NCBI RefSeq assembly: GCF_003709565.1
Contig: NZ_QNRC01000016.1
Coordinates: forward strand, 32,605 to 96,604
DNA from: Paracoccus sigandri
Lineage (GTDB): Bacteria; Pseudomonadota; Alphaproteobacteria; Rhodobacterales; Rhodobacteraceae
Length of the DNA stretch: 64,000 bases
Reading direction: 5' to 3'
In this document: in pieces, positions 19,867 through 28,016 of the stretch
How the letters are laid out: each line of letters opens with the position of its first letter
Numbering within the stretch: position 1 is the stretch's first letter
Position numbers and translations under genes: made by a program
The notes under the pieces: generated by a model
What the model saw: the letters and a program-made list of their open reading frames with translations, nothing else
Database searches by the model: none
What the model was told of the DNA's origin: nothing

Positions 19867-21375
19867 TCAGCCGTGGGCCGCGATCCCCGGGCGCCGGAAA
19901 CGCCGGATCTCGCTCAGGATCGCCAGTCCGATGATCAGCCCGGCGCAGATCAGCAGGCCGAGGCTCAGCGGGTTTTCGAGGAACACCCGATGCTCGCCAT
20001 TGGTCAGCAGAAGCGAGCGGCGATAGTTGGATTCCACCATGTATCCCAGCACGATCCCCAGGATCAGCGGCAGCACCGGGAATTTCAGCAGCCGCATCCC
20101 GTAGCCGATGATCCCGGCGATCAGCACGATCCAGAAATCGAACAGGCTCTGGTTGATCACATAGATCCCCGACAGCACGACCATGAAGATCCCGGCGGTC
20201 AGGTAGGGCTTGGGCCGGTTCACCAGCCAGATCGCCGGGCCCAACACCAGAAGGCCGAAGATCAGCATGAAGAGATTCGACATGAACAGCCCGCCGAACA
20301 GCCCATAGACCAGATCCGGGCGCGAGGTCAGCAGCATCGGCCCCGGCTGGATGCCATGGATCAGCAGACCGCCCAGCAGGATCGCCATGGAATTCGAGCC
20401 GGGGATGCCGAAGGACAGCGTCGGGATCAGCGCGCTGGAGGTGACGGCATTGTTCGCGGCCTCGGGCGCGACCACGCCTTCTTCCGAGCCCTTGCCGAAT
20501 TTCTCGGGCGTCTTCGACCAGCGCTTCGCCTCGTTATAGGACAGGAAGGCCGCGACCGTGCCGCCCGCGCCGGGGATCGGCCCCTCGATGATGCCCACGG
20601 TGGTGCCGATGGCCTGGGCGCGCCGCAGATCCCACAGCTTGCGCAGGCCGGGCAGCTTCACGCGCGCCACGGCCTTGCTGATGGCGCCGCCCTCGACCCC
20701 GTCTTTCTCTGCTACCTTCGACATCAGTTCGGCCACGGCGAAGACGCCCAGCATGACGAAGATATAGTCGATGCCGCCCAGAAGATCCGGCTCGCCGAAG
20801 GTAAAGCGCGTGACGCCGGACAGCGGATCGGTCCCGACCGTCGCCACCATCAGCCCGATCACCCCCATGATCAGCCCCTTGATCAGCGAGCCCTCGGACA
20901 GCGCCGCGATGATGCTGAGACCCAGGAAGGCCAGGGCGAAATAGGCCGGCGGCTTGAAATAGAGCGCCAGCGCCGACAGCGGCGCGGTCAGCAGCACGAG
21001 GCAGACCAGCCCGACCAGCCCGGCGATGGTGCCCGCGACCAGCGACAGGCCGAGCGCCTCGCCGCCTCGGCCCTGCTGATGCAGCGTATAGCCGTCGATC
21101 ACCGTGGCGGCGGCGGCATTGGTGCCCGGCGTGCGGATCAGGATGGCGGGGATCGAGCCGCCGTATTCCGCGCCGATATAGACGCCGGTCAGCAGGATGA
21201 TCGCCGCCAGCGGCGACATGTCGAAGGTGAAGGGCAGCAGAAGCGCCATCGCGATCGAGGGCGAAAGCCCCGGCAGCGCCCCTCCGAGAATGCCCCAGAG
21301 GACGCCCCCTGCCGCCGCCAGCACCGTCGAGGGCGTTGTCACGGCGTCCAATGCGTAAGTCAGTCCATCCATCAT
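19867..21375 (-). CDS. tctA: TctA, large permease of a tripartite tricarboxylate transporter
   Basis: This 502-residue integral membrane protein has about eleven or twelve helices. Family hallmarks are GALPGLSPSIAMALLLP near the N-terminus, the GAEYGGSIPAILIRTPGTN loop and the later FGIPGSNSMAILLGGL with its repeated glycine-proline motif. It works with TctB and the periplasmic TctC protein to import a carboxylic acid by ion symport. The gene lies 37 bases after tctB. The substrate is open: TTT systems carry citrate, terephthalate, adipate and others. Confidence 0.95.
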   Translation of the reverse strand: MMDGLTYALDAVTTPSTVLAAAGGVLWGILGGALPGLSPSIAMALLLPFTFDMSPLAAIILLTGVYIGAEYGGSIPAILIRTPGTNAAAATVIDGYTLHQQGRGGEALGLSLVAGTIAGLVGLVCLVLLTAPLSALALYFKPPAYFALAFLGLSIIAALSEGSLIKGLIMGVIGLMVATVGTDPLSGVTRFTFGEPDLLGGIDYIFVMLGVFAVAELMSKVAEKDGVEGGAISKAVARVKLPGLRKLWDLRRAQAIGTTVGIIEGPIPGAGGTVAAFLSYNEAKRWSKTPEKFGKGSEEGVVAPEAANNAVTSSALIPTLSFGIPGSNSMAILLGGLLIHGIQPGPMLLTSRPDLVYGLFGGLFMSNLFMLIFGLLVLGPAIWLVNRPKPYLTAGIFMVVLSGIYVINQSLFDFWIVLIAGIIGYGMRLLKFPVLPLILGIVLGYMVESNYRRSLLLTNGEHRVFLENPLSLGLLICAGLIIGLAILSEIRRFRRPGIAAHG

Positions 21376-21412
21376 ACGATTCCGATTGCCACGGTGGAAA
21401 AGAGCGCCGCGT

Positions 21413-21916
21413 TCACCGCAGCAGTCCGGGCCAGAACCCCGCCGGCAGCGGGATCTGCAGGATCTTCACGAAGATCAGATAGAAGACGACACCGCCACCG
21501 ACCGCGAAAAGCAGGGTGGCCCAGGACGGCTTCAACCCGGCATAGGTCGCAACCGCCGCCAGCAGCAGCCCGGCCGAGACGATGTAGCCCAGATGCGGCA
21601 ACAGCAGGAGATAGCCCACCCCGATCCCGATCAGCCCGAGCGCGCGCAGATGCTCGCGCCACGAGCCGGGCAGCCGGTCGCCGCCCTCGCCCTTATCCTC
21701 TCCCTGGCCTGCGGCCGCTGCACGGCGCATCTCGAACAGCGTCTGCCCCGCCAGCAGCAGCGAAAGCACCCCGAGCGCGAGGCCGAGCAGCTTCGGCAGG
21801 CCATCGGCCCCGACCTGGCCCGCCAGACGGCTTGCGGGAATGGCATCGGCCGCGAACCAATAGGCCACCGCCAGAACGAACAGGGCTGCCGATACAGCCA
21901 GTGTCGCTTTGTGCAT
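21413..21916 (-). CDS. tctB: TctB, small permease subunit
   Basis: This 167-residue protein has four hydrophobic segments, as is usual for TctB: one at the N-terminus (AALFVLAVAYWFAADAIP), one at about 35-60, and two near the C-terminus (YIVSAGLLLAAVATYAGL and VFYLIFVKILQIPLP). A charged loop lies in the middle (RRAAAAGQGEDKGEGGD). It partners with TctA. It lies 17 bases after tctC and 37 bases before tctA. Confidence 0.9.
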   Translation of the reverse strand: MHKATLAVSAALFVLAVAYWFAADAIPASRLAGQVGADGLPKLLGLALGVLSLLLAGQTLFEMRRAAAAGQGEDKGEGGDRLPGSWREHLRALGLIGIGVGYLLLLPHLGYIVSAGLLLAAVATYAGLKPSWATLLFAVGGGVVFYLIFVKILQIPLPAGFWPGLLR

Positions 21917-21933
21917 GTTACCCCAGCCCCCGG

Positions 21934-22896
21934 TCAGTTGATGCCGAATTCGTCGAAGAACGCCTGCAGCGAGACCACGAATTCATCACGCGCGGCCAGC
22001 GCCTCGGCCTGGGTCTGATAGGCGTTCTGCAGGCCCTCGGCCTCGTACCAGTCGCGGAATTCGGGATCTTTCATCAGCGTCGCCACGCCTTCTTCCCAGG
22101 CGGCGATCACGTCGGGCGGCAGGTCCTTCGCGCCGGCGATGCCGCGGAATTTCGACACGACCAGGTCATAGCCCTGTTCCCGCGCCGTCGGCACGTCGCC
22201 GATGCCCGGCACGCGCTCATCGGTATAGGTGGCGATGATGCGCACCTTGCCGGCCTCCATCTGGCCGCGCAGCTCGGCGATTTCGCTGACGCCCACCTGG
22301 GCGGTGCCGTTCAGCACGCTGAGGATCGCGTCGCCGCCGCCGTCATGGGTCAGCACGATCATCGAGGTCTCGGTGAGCGCCTGGAACTCCTCCATCACCT
22401 GACGGTCGAGCGAGCCGGGCGTGGAAACCGAGACCACGACGCTGGAGGGATTTTCCTGCGCATCGGCCACGATATCGCCCAGGGTCTGATAGGGGCTATC
22501 GGCCAGCACATAGACGGTCTGCGGATCGTTGAAGAGATTGACCACCGGCGCCATCTCTTCATAGGTGACCGACGGATTGCTGAGCAGCGACGTGATGATG
22601 TGGGTCGGGGTCGAGCCGTAGAAGACGCTGCCATCCTTCGGGCCGTTCACCACGGCCGCCATGGCCGCCGCCCCGCCGCTGCCGGTCACGCTCTCGACGA
22701 CGAAATTGACGCCCATGATCGGGCCCAGATGCTGGCCGATCTTGCGCAGGAAGACATCCATCCCGCCCCCCGGACTGGAATGGGTGATCAGACGGACGGT
22801 CTGGACCGGATAATCCGCCAGGGCGGGCGGCGCGGTCACAAGGGCCGTGGCGACGGCGGCCGCGCCCAGCAGCCCCCGGATTCCATGATACTTCAT
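21934..22896 (-). CDS. tctC: TctC/Bug family periplasmic substrate-binding protein
   Basis: This 320-residue protein has a signal peptide (LLGAAAVATALVTAPPALA) and the Bug fold (VRLITHSSPGGGMDVFLR; VNFVVESVTGSGGAAAMA), where two loops hold a carboxylate ligand. The start has GGAGGGGG upstream. It opens the transporter part of the cluster. The 82-base gap before it contains a palindromic operator candidate, so it may have its own regulated promoter. In place of the frequent aspartate-type ligand loop I see THSSPGGG; the substrate remains unknown. Confidence 0.94.
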   Translation of the reverse strand: MKYHGIRGLLGAAAVATALVTAPPALADYPVQTVRLITHSSPGGGMDVFLRKIGQHLGPIMGVNFVVESVTGSGGAAAMAAVVNGPKDGSVFYGSTPTHIITSLLSNPSVTYEEMAPVVNLFNDPQTVYVLADSPYQTLGDIVADAQENPSSVVVSVSTPGSLDRQVMEEFQALTETSMIVLTHDGGGDAILSVLNGTAQVGVSEIAELRGQMEAGKVRIIATYTDERVPGIGDVPTAREQGYDLVVSKFRGIAGAKDLPPDVIAAWEEGVATLMKDPEFRDWYEAEGLQNAYQTQAEALAARDEFVVSLQAFFDEFGIN

Positions 22897-22934
22897 AATT
22901 CCCCCTCCCGGACGCCTCCCTGCGCCCTGATAGT

Positions 22935-22958
22935 AAACTGTCGTCTGTCGACAATTTT
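22935..22958. promoter_or_regulatory. Candidate GntR operator upstream of tctC
   Basis: A palindromic TGTCGACA core lies inside a 24-base block that matches 20 of 24 bases at 24932-24955, upstream of the AbrB gene. The GT-N2-AC core fits FadR-subfamily GntR operators. A possible -10 hexamer (TACTAT read leftward) overlaps the downstream side, so binding would block transcription of tctCBA. Confidence 0.6.
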
Positions 22959-22978
22959 AAGCTCGCGGGATTCGCGCC

Positions 22979-23725
22979 TCATGTCAAGAACAAACCGCCG
23001 TTCACATGCAGCGATTGCCCGGTGATGAAGCCGCCCGCGGGGCCGCAGAGCGTCAGGACCATGGCGGCGACATCCTCGGGCCGTCCCTCGCGGCCGACGA
23101 TGGGGCGGAGTTCATGGCCATGCAGGCTGAACGATTCGCCCGACGTAGCCGAACGCTTGCCGCCGATCTTGCCGGGGACCACGCAATTCGCGGTGACGCC
23201 GCAACCGGCGAATTCCACCGCAAGCGCACGGGTGAAACCTTCGATCCCGGCCTTGGCCGCGGCGACATGGGCACGCCGGCTGGCGCCGGTATGGGAACTG
23301 ACACCGCCGATATTGATGATCCGGCCATAGCCCTGCCCGGCCATCGCAGGCAGGAACGCGCGGCTGGTCAGGAAGGCCCCGTCCAGGATCACCGACAGCA
23401 CGCCGCGCCATTCGGCAAGGCTCATCTCGGTCAGTGCCGCCTCTTGCCGGATGGCCGCATTGTTGACCAGGATGTCCAGACGGCCGAAGCGATCAAGCAC
23501 CTCGTCCCGCATGCGCGTGACCTGATCCTCATCGGTCACATCGGCCAGATGCACCGCCGCGCGCGCGCCCAGGGCTTCGATCTCCTTGCACACGGCGCCG
23601 GCCTCTTCGGCAGAGCTGCGGGCATTGATCACCACATCCGCACCCGCGCCCGCCAGGGCGAGCGCGATCGCACGTCCGATGCGCCGCACCCCGCCGGTCA
23701 CCAGCGCCACCTGGCCCGAGAGCAT
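22979..23725 (-). CDS. Short-chain dehydrogenase/reductase-like protein lacking the catalytic tyrosine
   Basis: This 248-residue Rossmann-fold protein has the SDR cofactor site (TGGVRRIGRA, residues 10-19; LVNNAAI, 87-93), the active-site serine region (GGVSSHTGA, Ser143/Ser144) and Lys158. The canonical YxxxK reads V154-A-A-A-K158, so the catalytic tyrosine is valine (codon GTC). The C-terminal GGFITGQSLHVNGG is intact. The chosen ATG at 23725 has GAAGGGG close upstream; a start at 23752 is possible. It lies between the AbrB gene and tctC. It may still reduce or oxidise a substrate by another route, catalyse a non-redox step, or be inactive. Confidence 0.88.
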   Translation of the reverse strand: MLSGQVALVTGGVRRIGRAIALALAGAGADVVINARSSAEEAGAVCKEIEALGARAAVHLADVTDEDQVTRMRDEVLDRFGRLDILVNNAAIRQEAALTEMSLAEWRGVLSVILDGAFLTSRAFLPAMAGQGYGRIINIGGVSSHTGASRRAHVAAAKAGIEGFTRALAVEFAGCGVTANCVVPGKIGGKRSATSGESFSLHGHELRPIVGREGRPEDVAAMVLTLCGPAGGFITGQSLHVNGGLFLT

Positions 23726-23785
23726 CCGGTCCCCTTCGCCATTCCTCTGCATCGCTTTCCTCCTCCTTCAGATGTTCGGTCCCGA

Positions 23786-24868
23786 TCAGCGGCGTCTCGC
23801 CCCCGCCAGCCTGTCCAGAAGACGCTCGATATGGCCGAAGACGCCCCAGCGCAGGAACAGGCGATAGAAATTCGACACATAGGCATTGACGATGAAGGAT
23901 CGGACGAAATGAAACCCCGCGACCAGCATCACATTCAGATGCAAGGCGGTGGCGGTCAGCGCCATCTCGGCCATCCCCCCCGGCGAGGTCAGCAGGATCG
24001 TCGTCGAAAGCCCCTGCCCGCTGATCCGCGACAGAAGCCAGGCATAGCCCGCCAGCAGAAGCGACATGACCAGCACCATCCCCATGGCAAGGCCAAGGAT
24101 GCGCAATATGCCCTTCATCCGCTCGCGTTCGAACCGGGCGCCAATGGAAATGCCGATCAGATACTGGCCAAGCGCAAAGGGAATCGCCGGCGTTCGCCCC
24201 GATACCAGCCCCGACCCGGCCAGAAGCGCCGCGGCCAGCAGCGCGCCGATCATCCAGGGATTGTTGGCCCCGATGTAGCGCACCAGCCGGATCGAAACCA
24301 GACAGGCCAGCAGCACCCCCGCATAGACGAATGCGGGCAGATCCGGGCGCCCCTCCTGTGACAGAAGGCCGCCGTCCTCGCCGAAATTCCGCAGAAGCAG
24401 CGGCAGAAGCGTCACCAGAACGGCGACGCGCACCGCCTGGGCCAGGGCGACCACCTCGGTCCTTGCGCCTTCGGCCGCGCCGACATGGGCCATTTCCGAA
24501 AGCCCTCCGGGTGTCAGCGAAAAGAAGGCGGTGGCCGTCCCCTGCCCCGACAGCCGGGCGAAAGGAACCGTCAGCAGCACCGTGACGCCGATCGCGACCA
24601 GCGCGGTCAGCACCATCAGAGGCGACCACAGGACCAGCATCCCTGCCGCTTCCGGCGTCATGGTCAGGCCGATGGCCGAGCCGACGATCAGCTGTCCGAT
24701 CCGTCGTCCCGTGCGGATCTCGGGCATCCGAAGGCCCGACATGGAGGCAAGCGCCACAACCAGCATCGGCGCCAGCACCCAGGCCAGCGGCAATGCCAGA
24801 GCCGAGGCAATCCATCCCGCAAGTCCGGCAATGATGAGAACGCAAGACGCAAGGACAGAAGCACGCAT
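23786..24868 (-). CDS. AbrB/YdbH-type (PF05145) membrane protein, putative transporter
   Basis: This 360-residue protein has about ten or more transmembrane helices arranged as two internal repeats, each ending in a similar motif: FSLTPGGLSEMAHVGAA in the first half and LTSPGGMAEMALTATAL in the second. That duplication marks the AbrB family, named after ammonia monooxygenase-linked genes and predicted to regulate or transport small molecules. It is unrelated to the DNA-binding AbrB of Bacillus. The gene heads the leftward cluster, 74 bases from a GntR operator candidate, which suggests a second transport or export function for the same compound. Confidence 0.88.
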   Translation of the reverse strand: MRASVLASCVLIIAGLAGWIASALALPLAWVLAPMLVVALASMSGLRMPEIRTGRRIGQLIVGSAIGLTMTPEAAGMLVLWSPLMVLTALVAIGVTVLLTVPFARLSGQGTATAFFSLTPGGLSEMAHVGAAEGARTEVVALAQAVRVAVLVTLLPLLLRNFGEDGGLLSQEGRPDLPAFVYAGVLLACLVSIRLVRYIGANNPWMIGALLAAALLAGSGLVSGRTPAIPFALGQYLIGISIGARFERERMKGILRILGLAMGMVLVMSLLLAGYAWLLSRISGQGLSTTILLTSPGGMAEMALTATALHLNVMLVAGFHFVRSFIVNAYVSNFYRLFLRWGVFGHIERLLDRLAGARRR

Positions 24869-24931
24869 CCCTCACCCGTCAGTGGTTGTGTTCGGCGTCC
24901 AGCTAAGCCGAAAATACCCATGGGGCAACCA

Positions 24932-24955
24932 AAAATGGCGACTGTCGACAATATT
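24932..24955. promoter_or_regulatory. Candidate GntR operator upstream of the AbrB-type gene
   Basis: This is the twin of the block at 22935-22958: an 11-base identical core CTGTCGACAAT and 20 of 24 bases in all. It lies 64 bases upstream of the leftward AbrB-type gene, where the cluster promoter should be. It also lies upstream of the rightward alcohol dehydrogenase gene at 25131, but 176 bases away. Confidence 0.6.
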
Positions 24956-25130
24956 GGCGCAGTATCGTTCCGTCGGCACCGGCCCGTTCTCGTCGAGGGA
25001 CAGGCCGAACGCCTGCCCGTTTGGACCACCCCCTGCCGCCTTTCGCCGCAGGTCCGGCAGGCGATGCGCGATTGGCAGCCCGTCCCGGCCCTGCCAGAAT
25101 GCGCAGGAAGCCCCGCGACAGGAGGCACCG

Positions 25131-26144
25131 ATGACGTCACCGCAGCATCTTCCCGCCGGCCGGATGGGCGCCATGGTCCTGCGCCGGATCGGCGAACCGC
25201 TGGCCTGGGAGGAACGCCCCCTGCCACAGCCCGGTCCGGGCGAGGTCCGGCTGCGCGTCGAGGCCTGCGCCGTCTGCCGCACCGACCTGCATGTCGTGGA
25301 CGGCGAGCTGCCGGGCGGGCCGCTGCCCATCGTGCCCGGCCACGAGATCGTCGGCCGCATCGAGGCCGCGGGGCCGGGCGTCGCCCTGATCCCCGGCAGC
25401 CGCGTCGGCGTCCCCTGGCTGGGCCACAGCTGCGGGCATTGCCCCTATTGCGCCGAGGGGCGCGAGAACCTCTGCGACGCGCCGCAATTCACCGGCTTCA
25501 CCCGCGACGGCGGCTTCGCCACCCATGTCGTCGCCGATGCCGGTTATGCCTTTCCGCTAGAGAGCCTCATTGATCCGGTCGCCGCTGCGCCGCTGATGTG
25601 CGCGGGGCTGATCGGCTGGCGCTCGTTGAAGATGGCGGGCGAGGGGCGGCGGATCGGGCTTTACGGCTTCGGCGCGGCCGCGCATCTGCTGGCGCAGGTG
25701 CTGCGCTGGCAGGGGCGCGAGGTCTATGCCTTCACCCGCGCGGGCGACGGTGCCGCGCAGGCCCTGGCGCGGCAGCTGGGGGCGGCCTGGGCCGGCGGTT
25801 CCGATCAGATGCCGCCCGAGCCGCTGGACGCCGCGATCCTGTTCGCGCCGGTGGGTGCGCTGGTCCCGCTGGCGCTGCGGGCGGTGCGCAAGGGCGGCCG
25901 GGTGGTCTGCGGCGGCATCCACATGAGCGACATCCCGTCCTTCCCCTATTCCATCCTGTGGGAGGAACGGCAGATCCTCTCGGTCGCCAACCTGACCCGC
26001 GCTGACGCGGCCGAGTTCCTGGCGCTTGCGCCCAGGGCGGGCGTGCGGGCCGAGACCACGACCTATCCCCTGGCCCGCGCCAACGAGGCGCTGGACGACC
26101 TGCGCCACGGCCGTTTCCAGGGCGCGGCGGTGCTGGTGCCATGA
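25131..26144 (+). CDS. Zinc-dependent alcohol dehydrogenase (MDR superfamily)
   Basis: This 337-residue protein has the catalytic zinc ligand region CAVCRTDLHV, GHEIVGRIE and the four-cysteine structural zinc loop CGHCPYCAEGRENLC. The Rossmann cofactor loop GLYGFGAAAHLLAQ follows, where the usual GxGxxG reads GFGAAA. The start has GGAGG eight bases upstream. It resembles the AdhA-like family that acts on simple alcohols or aldehydes in the cytoplasm. It overlaps the next gene by four bases (ATGA) and so is probably translated with the DUF4186 protein. The natural substrate cannot be told. Confidence 0.92.
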   Translation: MTSPQHLPAGRMGAMVLRRIGEPLAWEERPLPQPGPGEVRLRVEACAVCRTDLHVVDGELPGGPLPIVPGHEIVGRIEAAGPGVALIPGSRVGVPWLGHSCGHCPYCAEGRENLCDAPQFTGFTRDGGFATHVVADAGYAFPLESLIDPVAAAPLMCAGLIGWRSLKMAGEGRRIGLYGFGAAAHLLAQVLRWQGREVYAFTRAGDGAAQALARQLGAAWAGGSDQMPPEPLDAAILFAPVGALVPLALRAVRKGGRVVCGGIHMSDIPSFPYSILWEERQILSVANLTRADAAEFLALAPRAGVRAETTTYPLARANEALDDLRHGRFQGAAVLVP

Positions 26145-26512
26145 GCGGGGACACGGTTTTCGCCCGCCTCGCCCGGTCGGATTTCCGCCGCCGCTTCCGG
26201 CTGGGCCCGAAGGAGCGCGCCTACCTGGCCGCGAAGGGCCCCGCCACGATCCGCAGCCATGCCGAGGATTTCATCGCCGCGAGGCTGGCCCCGGCCCTGC
26301 CGAAGAACGACGGGAGGCAGACCCCGATGCGCGGCCATCCGGTCTTCATCGCCCAGCACGCCACCGCCACCTGCTGCCGGTCCTGCCTGGCGAAATGGCA
26401 CGGCATCCCGCCGGGCCGGCCCCTGAGCGAGGCCGAACAGGCCCGGATCGTCGAGATCCTCATGCGCTGGATCGAACAGGGCGGGCTGACCGGCGAATCC
26501 CAAACCCGCTGA
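26141..26512 (+). CDS. DUF4186 family protein
   Basis: This 123-residue protein of unknown function matches the DUF4186 pattern I recall: RSDFRRRFRLGPKERAY, the KNDGRQTPMRGHPVF block, AQHATATCC with paired cysteines and a KWHGIP segment. The conserved His, Cys-Cys-x-x-Cys (TCCRSC) and WH suggest metal or DNA binding, but no function is established to my knowledge. It overlaps the alcohol dehydrogenase stop by four bases and is followed closely by a flavin-reductase-like gene. Confidence 0.85.
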   Translation: MSGDTVFARLARSDFRRRFRLGPKERAYLAAKGPATIRSHAEDFIAARLAPALPKNDGRQTPMRGHPVFIAQHATATCCRSCLAKWHGIPPGRPLSEAEQARIVEILMRWIEQGGLTGESQTR

Positions 26513-26523
26513 AAGGAAGCATC

Positions 26524-27066
26524 ATGCAGGAATTGCCGCTGAACCGCGCCTTCACCCTGATCGAGCCCGGTCCGGTGACCCTGGTCACCACGCATGACGG
26601 CCAGCGGGACAACGTGATGACCATCACCTGGACCATGGTGATGGATTTCACCCCGCGTTTCGCCATCACCACCGGCCCGTGGAACCATTCCTGGACCGCG
26701 CTGTGCCAGACGCGGGAATGCGTGATCGCCATCCCGACGCTGGACATGATCGACAGGGTGATCGGCATCGGCACCTGCTCGGGCGCCGAGGTGGACAAGT
26801 TCGAACGGTTCGGGTTGCAGAGCCTGGCCGCCCGCCATGTCCGCGCGCCGCTGATCCGCGACTGCCTCGCCAATGTCGAATGCCGGGTGGTCGACATCAT
26901 CGAGCCGCACGGCATCGTCGTGCTGGACGGGCTGGCGGCCTGGATCGACGGCAATCGCGGGGAAAAGCGGACCCTGCACGCGGTGGGCGACGGCACCTTC
27001 ATTGTCGACGGCGAAAGGCTGGACCGCAGGCAGGCGATGCGATCGAAGCTGCCCGATGGGGTGTAG
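26524..27066 (+). CDS. Flavin-reductase-like (FMN-binding split-barrel) protein
   Basis: This 180-residue protein fits the flavoredoxin/flavin-reductase family: PGPVTLVTT near the start, NVMTITWTMVMDFTPR, then TRECVIAIP and CSGAEVDKFERFGL. These proteins bind FMN and either reduce it with NAD(P)H or act as small electron carriers. AAAGGAAG lies six bases upstream of the ATG. It is the third gene of a rightward set with alcohol dehydrogenase and DUF4186, which suggests a redox step on a shared substrate. Confidence 0.87.
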   Translation: MQELPLNRAFTLIEPGPVTLVTTHDGQRDNVMTITWTMVMDFTPRFAITTGPWNHSWTALCQTRECVIAIPTLDMIDRVIGIGTCSGAEVDKFERFGLQSLAARHVRAPLIRDCLANVECRVVDIIEPHGIVVLDGLAAWIDGNRGEKRTLHAVGDGTFIVDGERLDRRQAMRSKLPDGV

Positions 27067-27341
27067 GCAGAGCGGTGCGGTGGATGGACCCGAGCAGGAT
27101 GGCAGCCGGGCGAGGCGCGACTTCGGAAAAGCAGAAGCGGCCCTCACGGGCGATCAGTCGTGTCACGATGCTGTGGCGCGGATTTCCCAAAACGGTCCGC
27201 GCGGATTGCAGCGGATCGGGTCGAGTAATGCGGGATTTCCGTCATCGAATGGTGGCAGCATTGCCGGGATAACCGTTAAGCAAGCCTGCTTTTCCCTGCA
27301 CGCGATAGAGTTACGTGAGGGGTCGCACGGCCAGGAGCGGA
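27067..27341. other. Intergenic region left of the IS66 remnant
   Basis: These 275 bases carry no gene I can support. The right part, from about 27310 (a GTTACGTGAGG start), may be the terminal end of the IS66-type element whose transposase tail follows, but I could not match a terminal repeat. Confidence 0.4.
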
Positions 27342-27437
27342 TCAGGCTGGATCGTTCTTGGCGAAGTTGAAGGGCAGCAGGTCTTCAATATCGGCGTCGT
27401 CCGGTCGCTGAGGCAATTCGGTGAGGACGTGCTTGAG
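27342..27437 (-). mobile_element. Remnant of an IS66-family transposase (C-terminal tail)
   Basis: Read leftward, the frame gives KHVLTELPQRP then DIEDLLPFNFAK and a stop at 27342-27344. This is the typical end of IS66 TnpC proteins (VLTxLP ... DDLLPxNF). An in-frame stop at 27438-27440 marks the break; nothing of the rest of the transposase remains. The remnant abuts a fragment of an RTX-type gene in the opposite orientation, so the insertion probably deleted the front of that gene. Confidence 0.7.
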
Positions 27438-27782
27438 TCACGCAAACGGCTCAACACCGCAGGCTCGACAGGAGATCGTACCGACATCTTCGTCTTCAAC
27501 AGCCTCCGCGACAGCGCGAAGGGCGCCAATCGCGACGTGATCCGCGACTTCGTTCCCGGCACGGACGTGATCCAGCTTTCCGGGATCGACGCCAATGCCA
27601 CGCTGAACGGCGACCAGGCCTTCAGCTGGAGCGGGCAGCAGGCCAGCGCCCATGGGCTGTGGACCGTCCAGTCCGGCGCCAACCGGCTGGTGCGCGGCGA
27701 CGTGGACGGCGATGGCATCCATGATTTCGAAATCCAGGTGAATGGCGTCACCAGCCTGACGGCGGATGATTTCATCCTCTAG
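27438..27782 (+). pseudogene. C-terminal fragment of an RTX/serralysin-type secreted protein
   Basis: From about 27450 the frame reads AGSTGDRTDIFVFNSL, then ANRDVIRDFVPGTDVIQLSGIDA and a final VNGVTSLTADDFIL. This is the M10_C/haemolysin-type C-terminal region that follows calcium-binding nonapeptide repeats in RTX exoproteins, including the DxDGDG calcium motif (DVDGDGIHDFE). About 110 residues survive. The open frame runs on upstream into the IS66 remnant in an unrelated reading, so the protein front and the nonapeptide repeats are lost. The intact ancestor would have been exported by a type I system, none of which is encoded here. Confidence 0.75.
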
Positions 27783-28016
27783 CCGGGATCGCCCGACGGA
27801 CATGCGGCGCCGGCCTGGTCGGCGCCGCTTCCGCATCCGGCAATTCGACGCCGATGATCCCGATCTTTGGCGGCGGTCCTGCTGCCCACGGGCGAAGGTG
27901 ATCGGCGGTTGTATGCCGAATTCCGCGCAAGGCTCCGGCCACGGCGCCTTTGCGGTTGAAAGGACCGGATGCGCGCGCCAGAATCCCCGCGTGGGACAGT
28001 AAAACAAAGCAAGCCT

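Noticed and set aside
19795..23025. Rightward open frame of 1076 codons opposite tctABC
   Set aside because: Antisense to three clear transporter genes and without any family signature.
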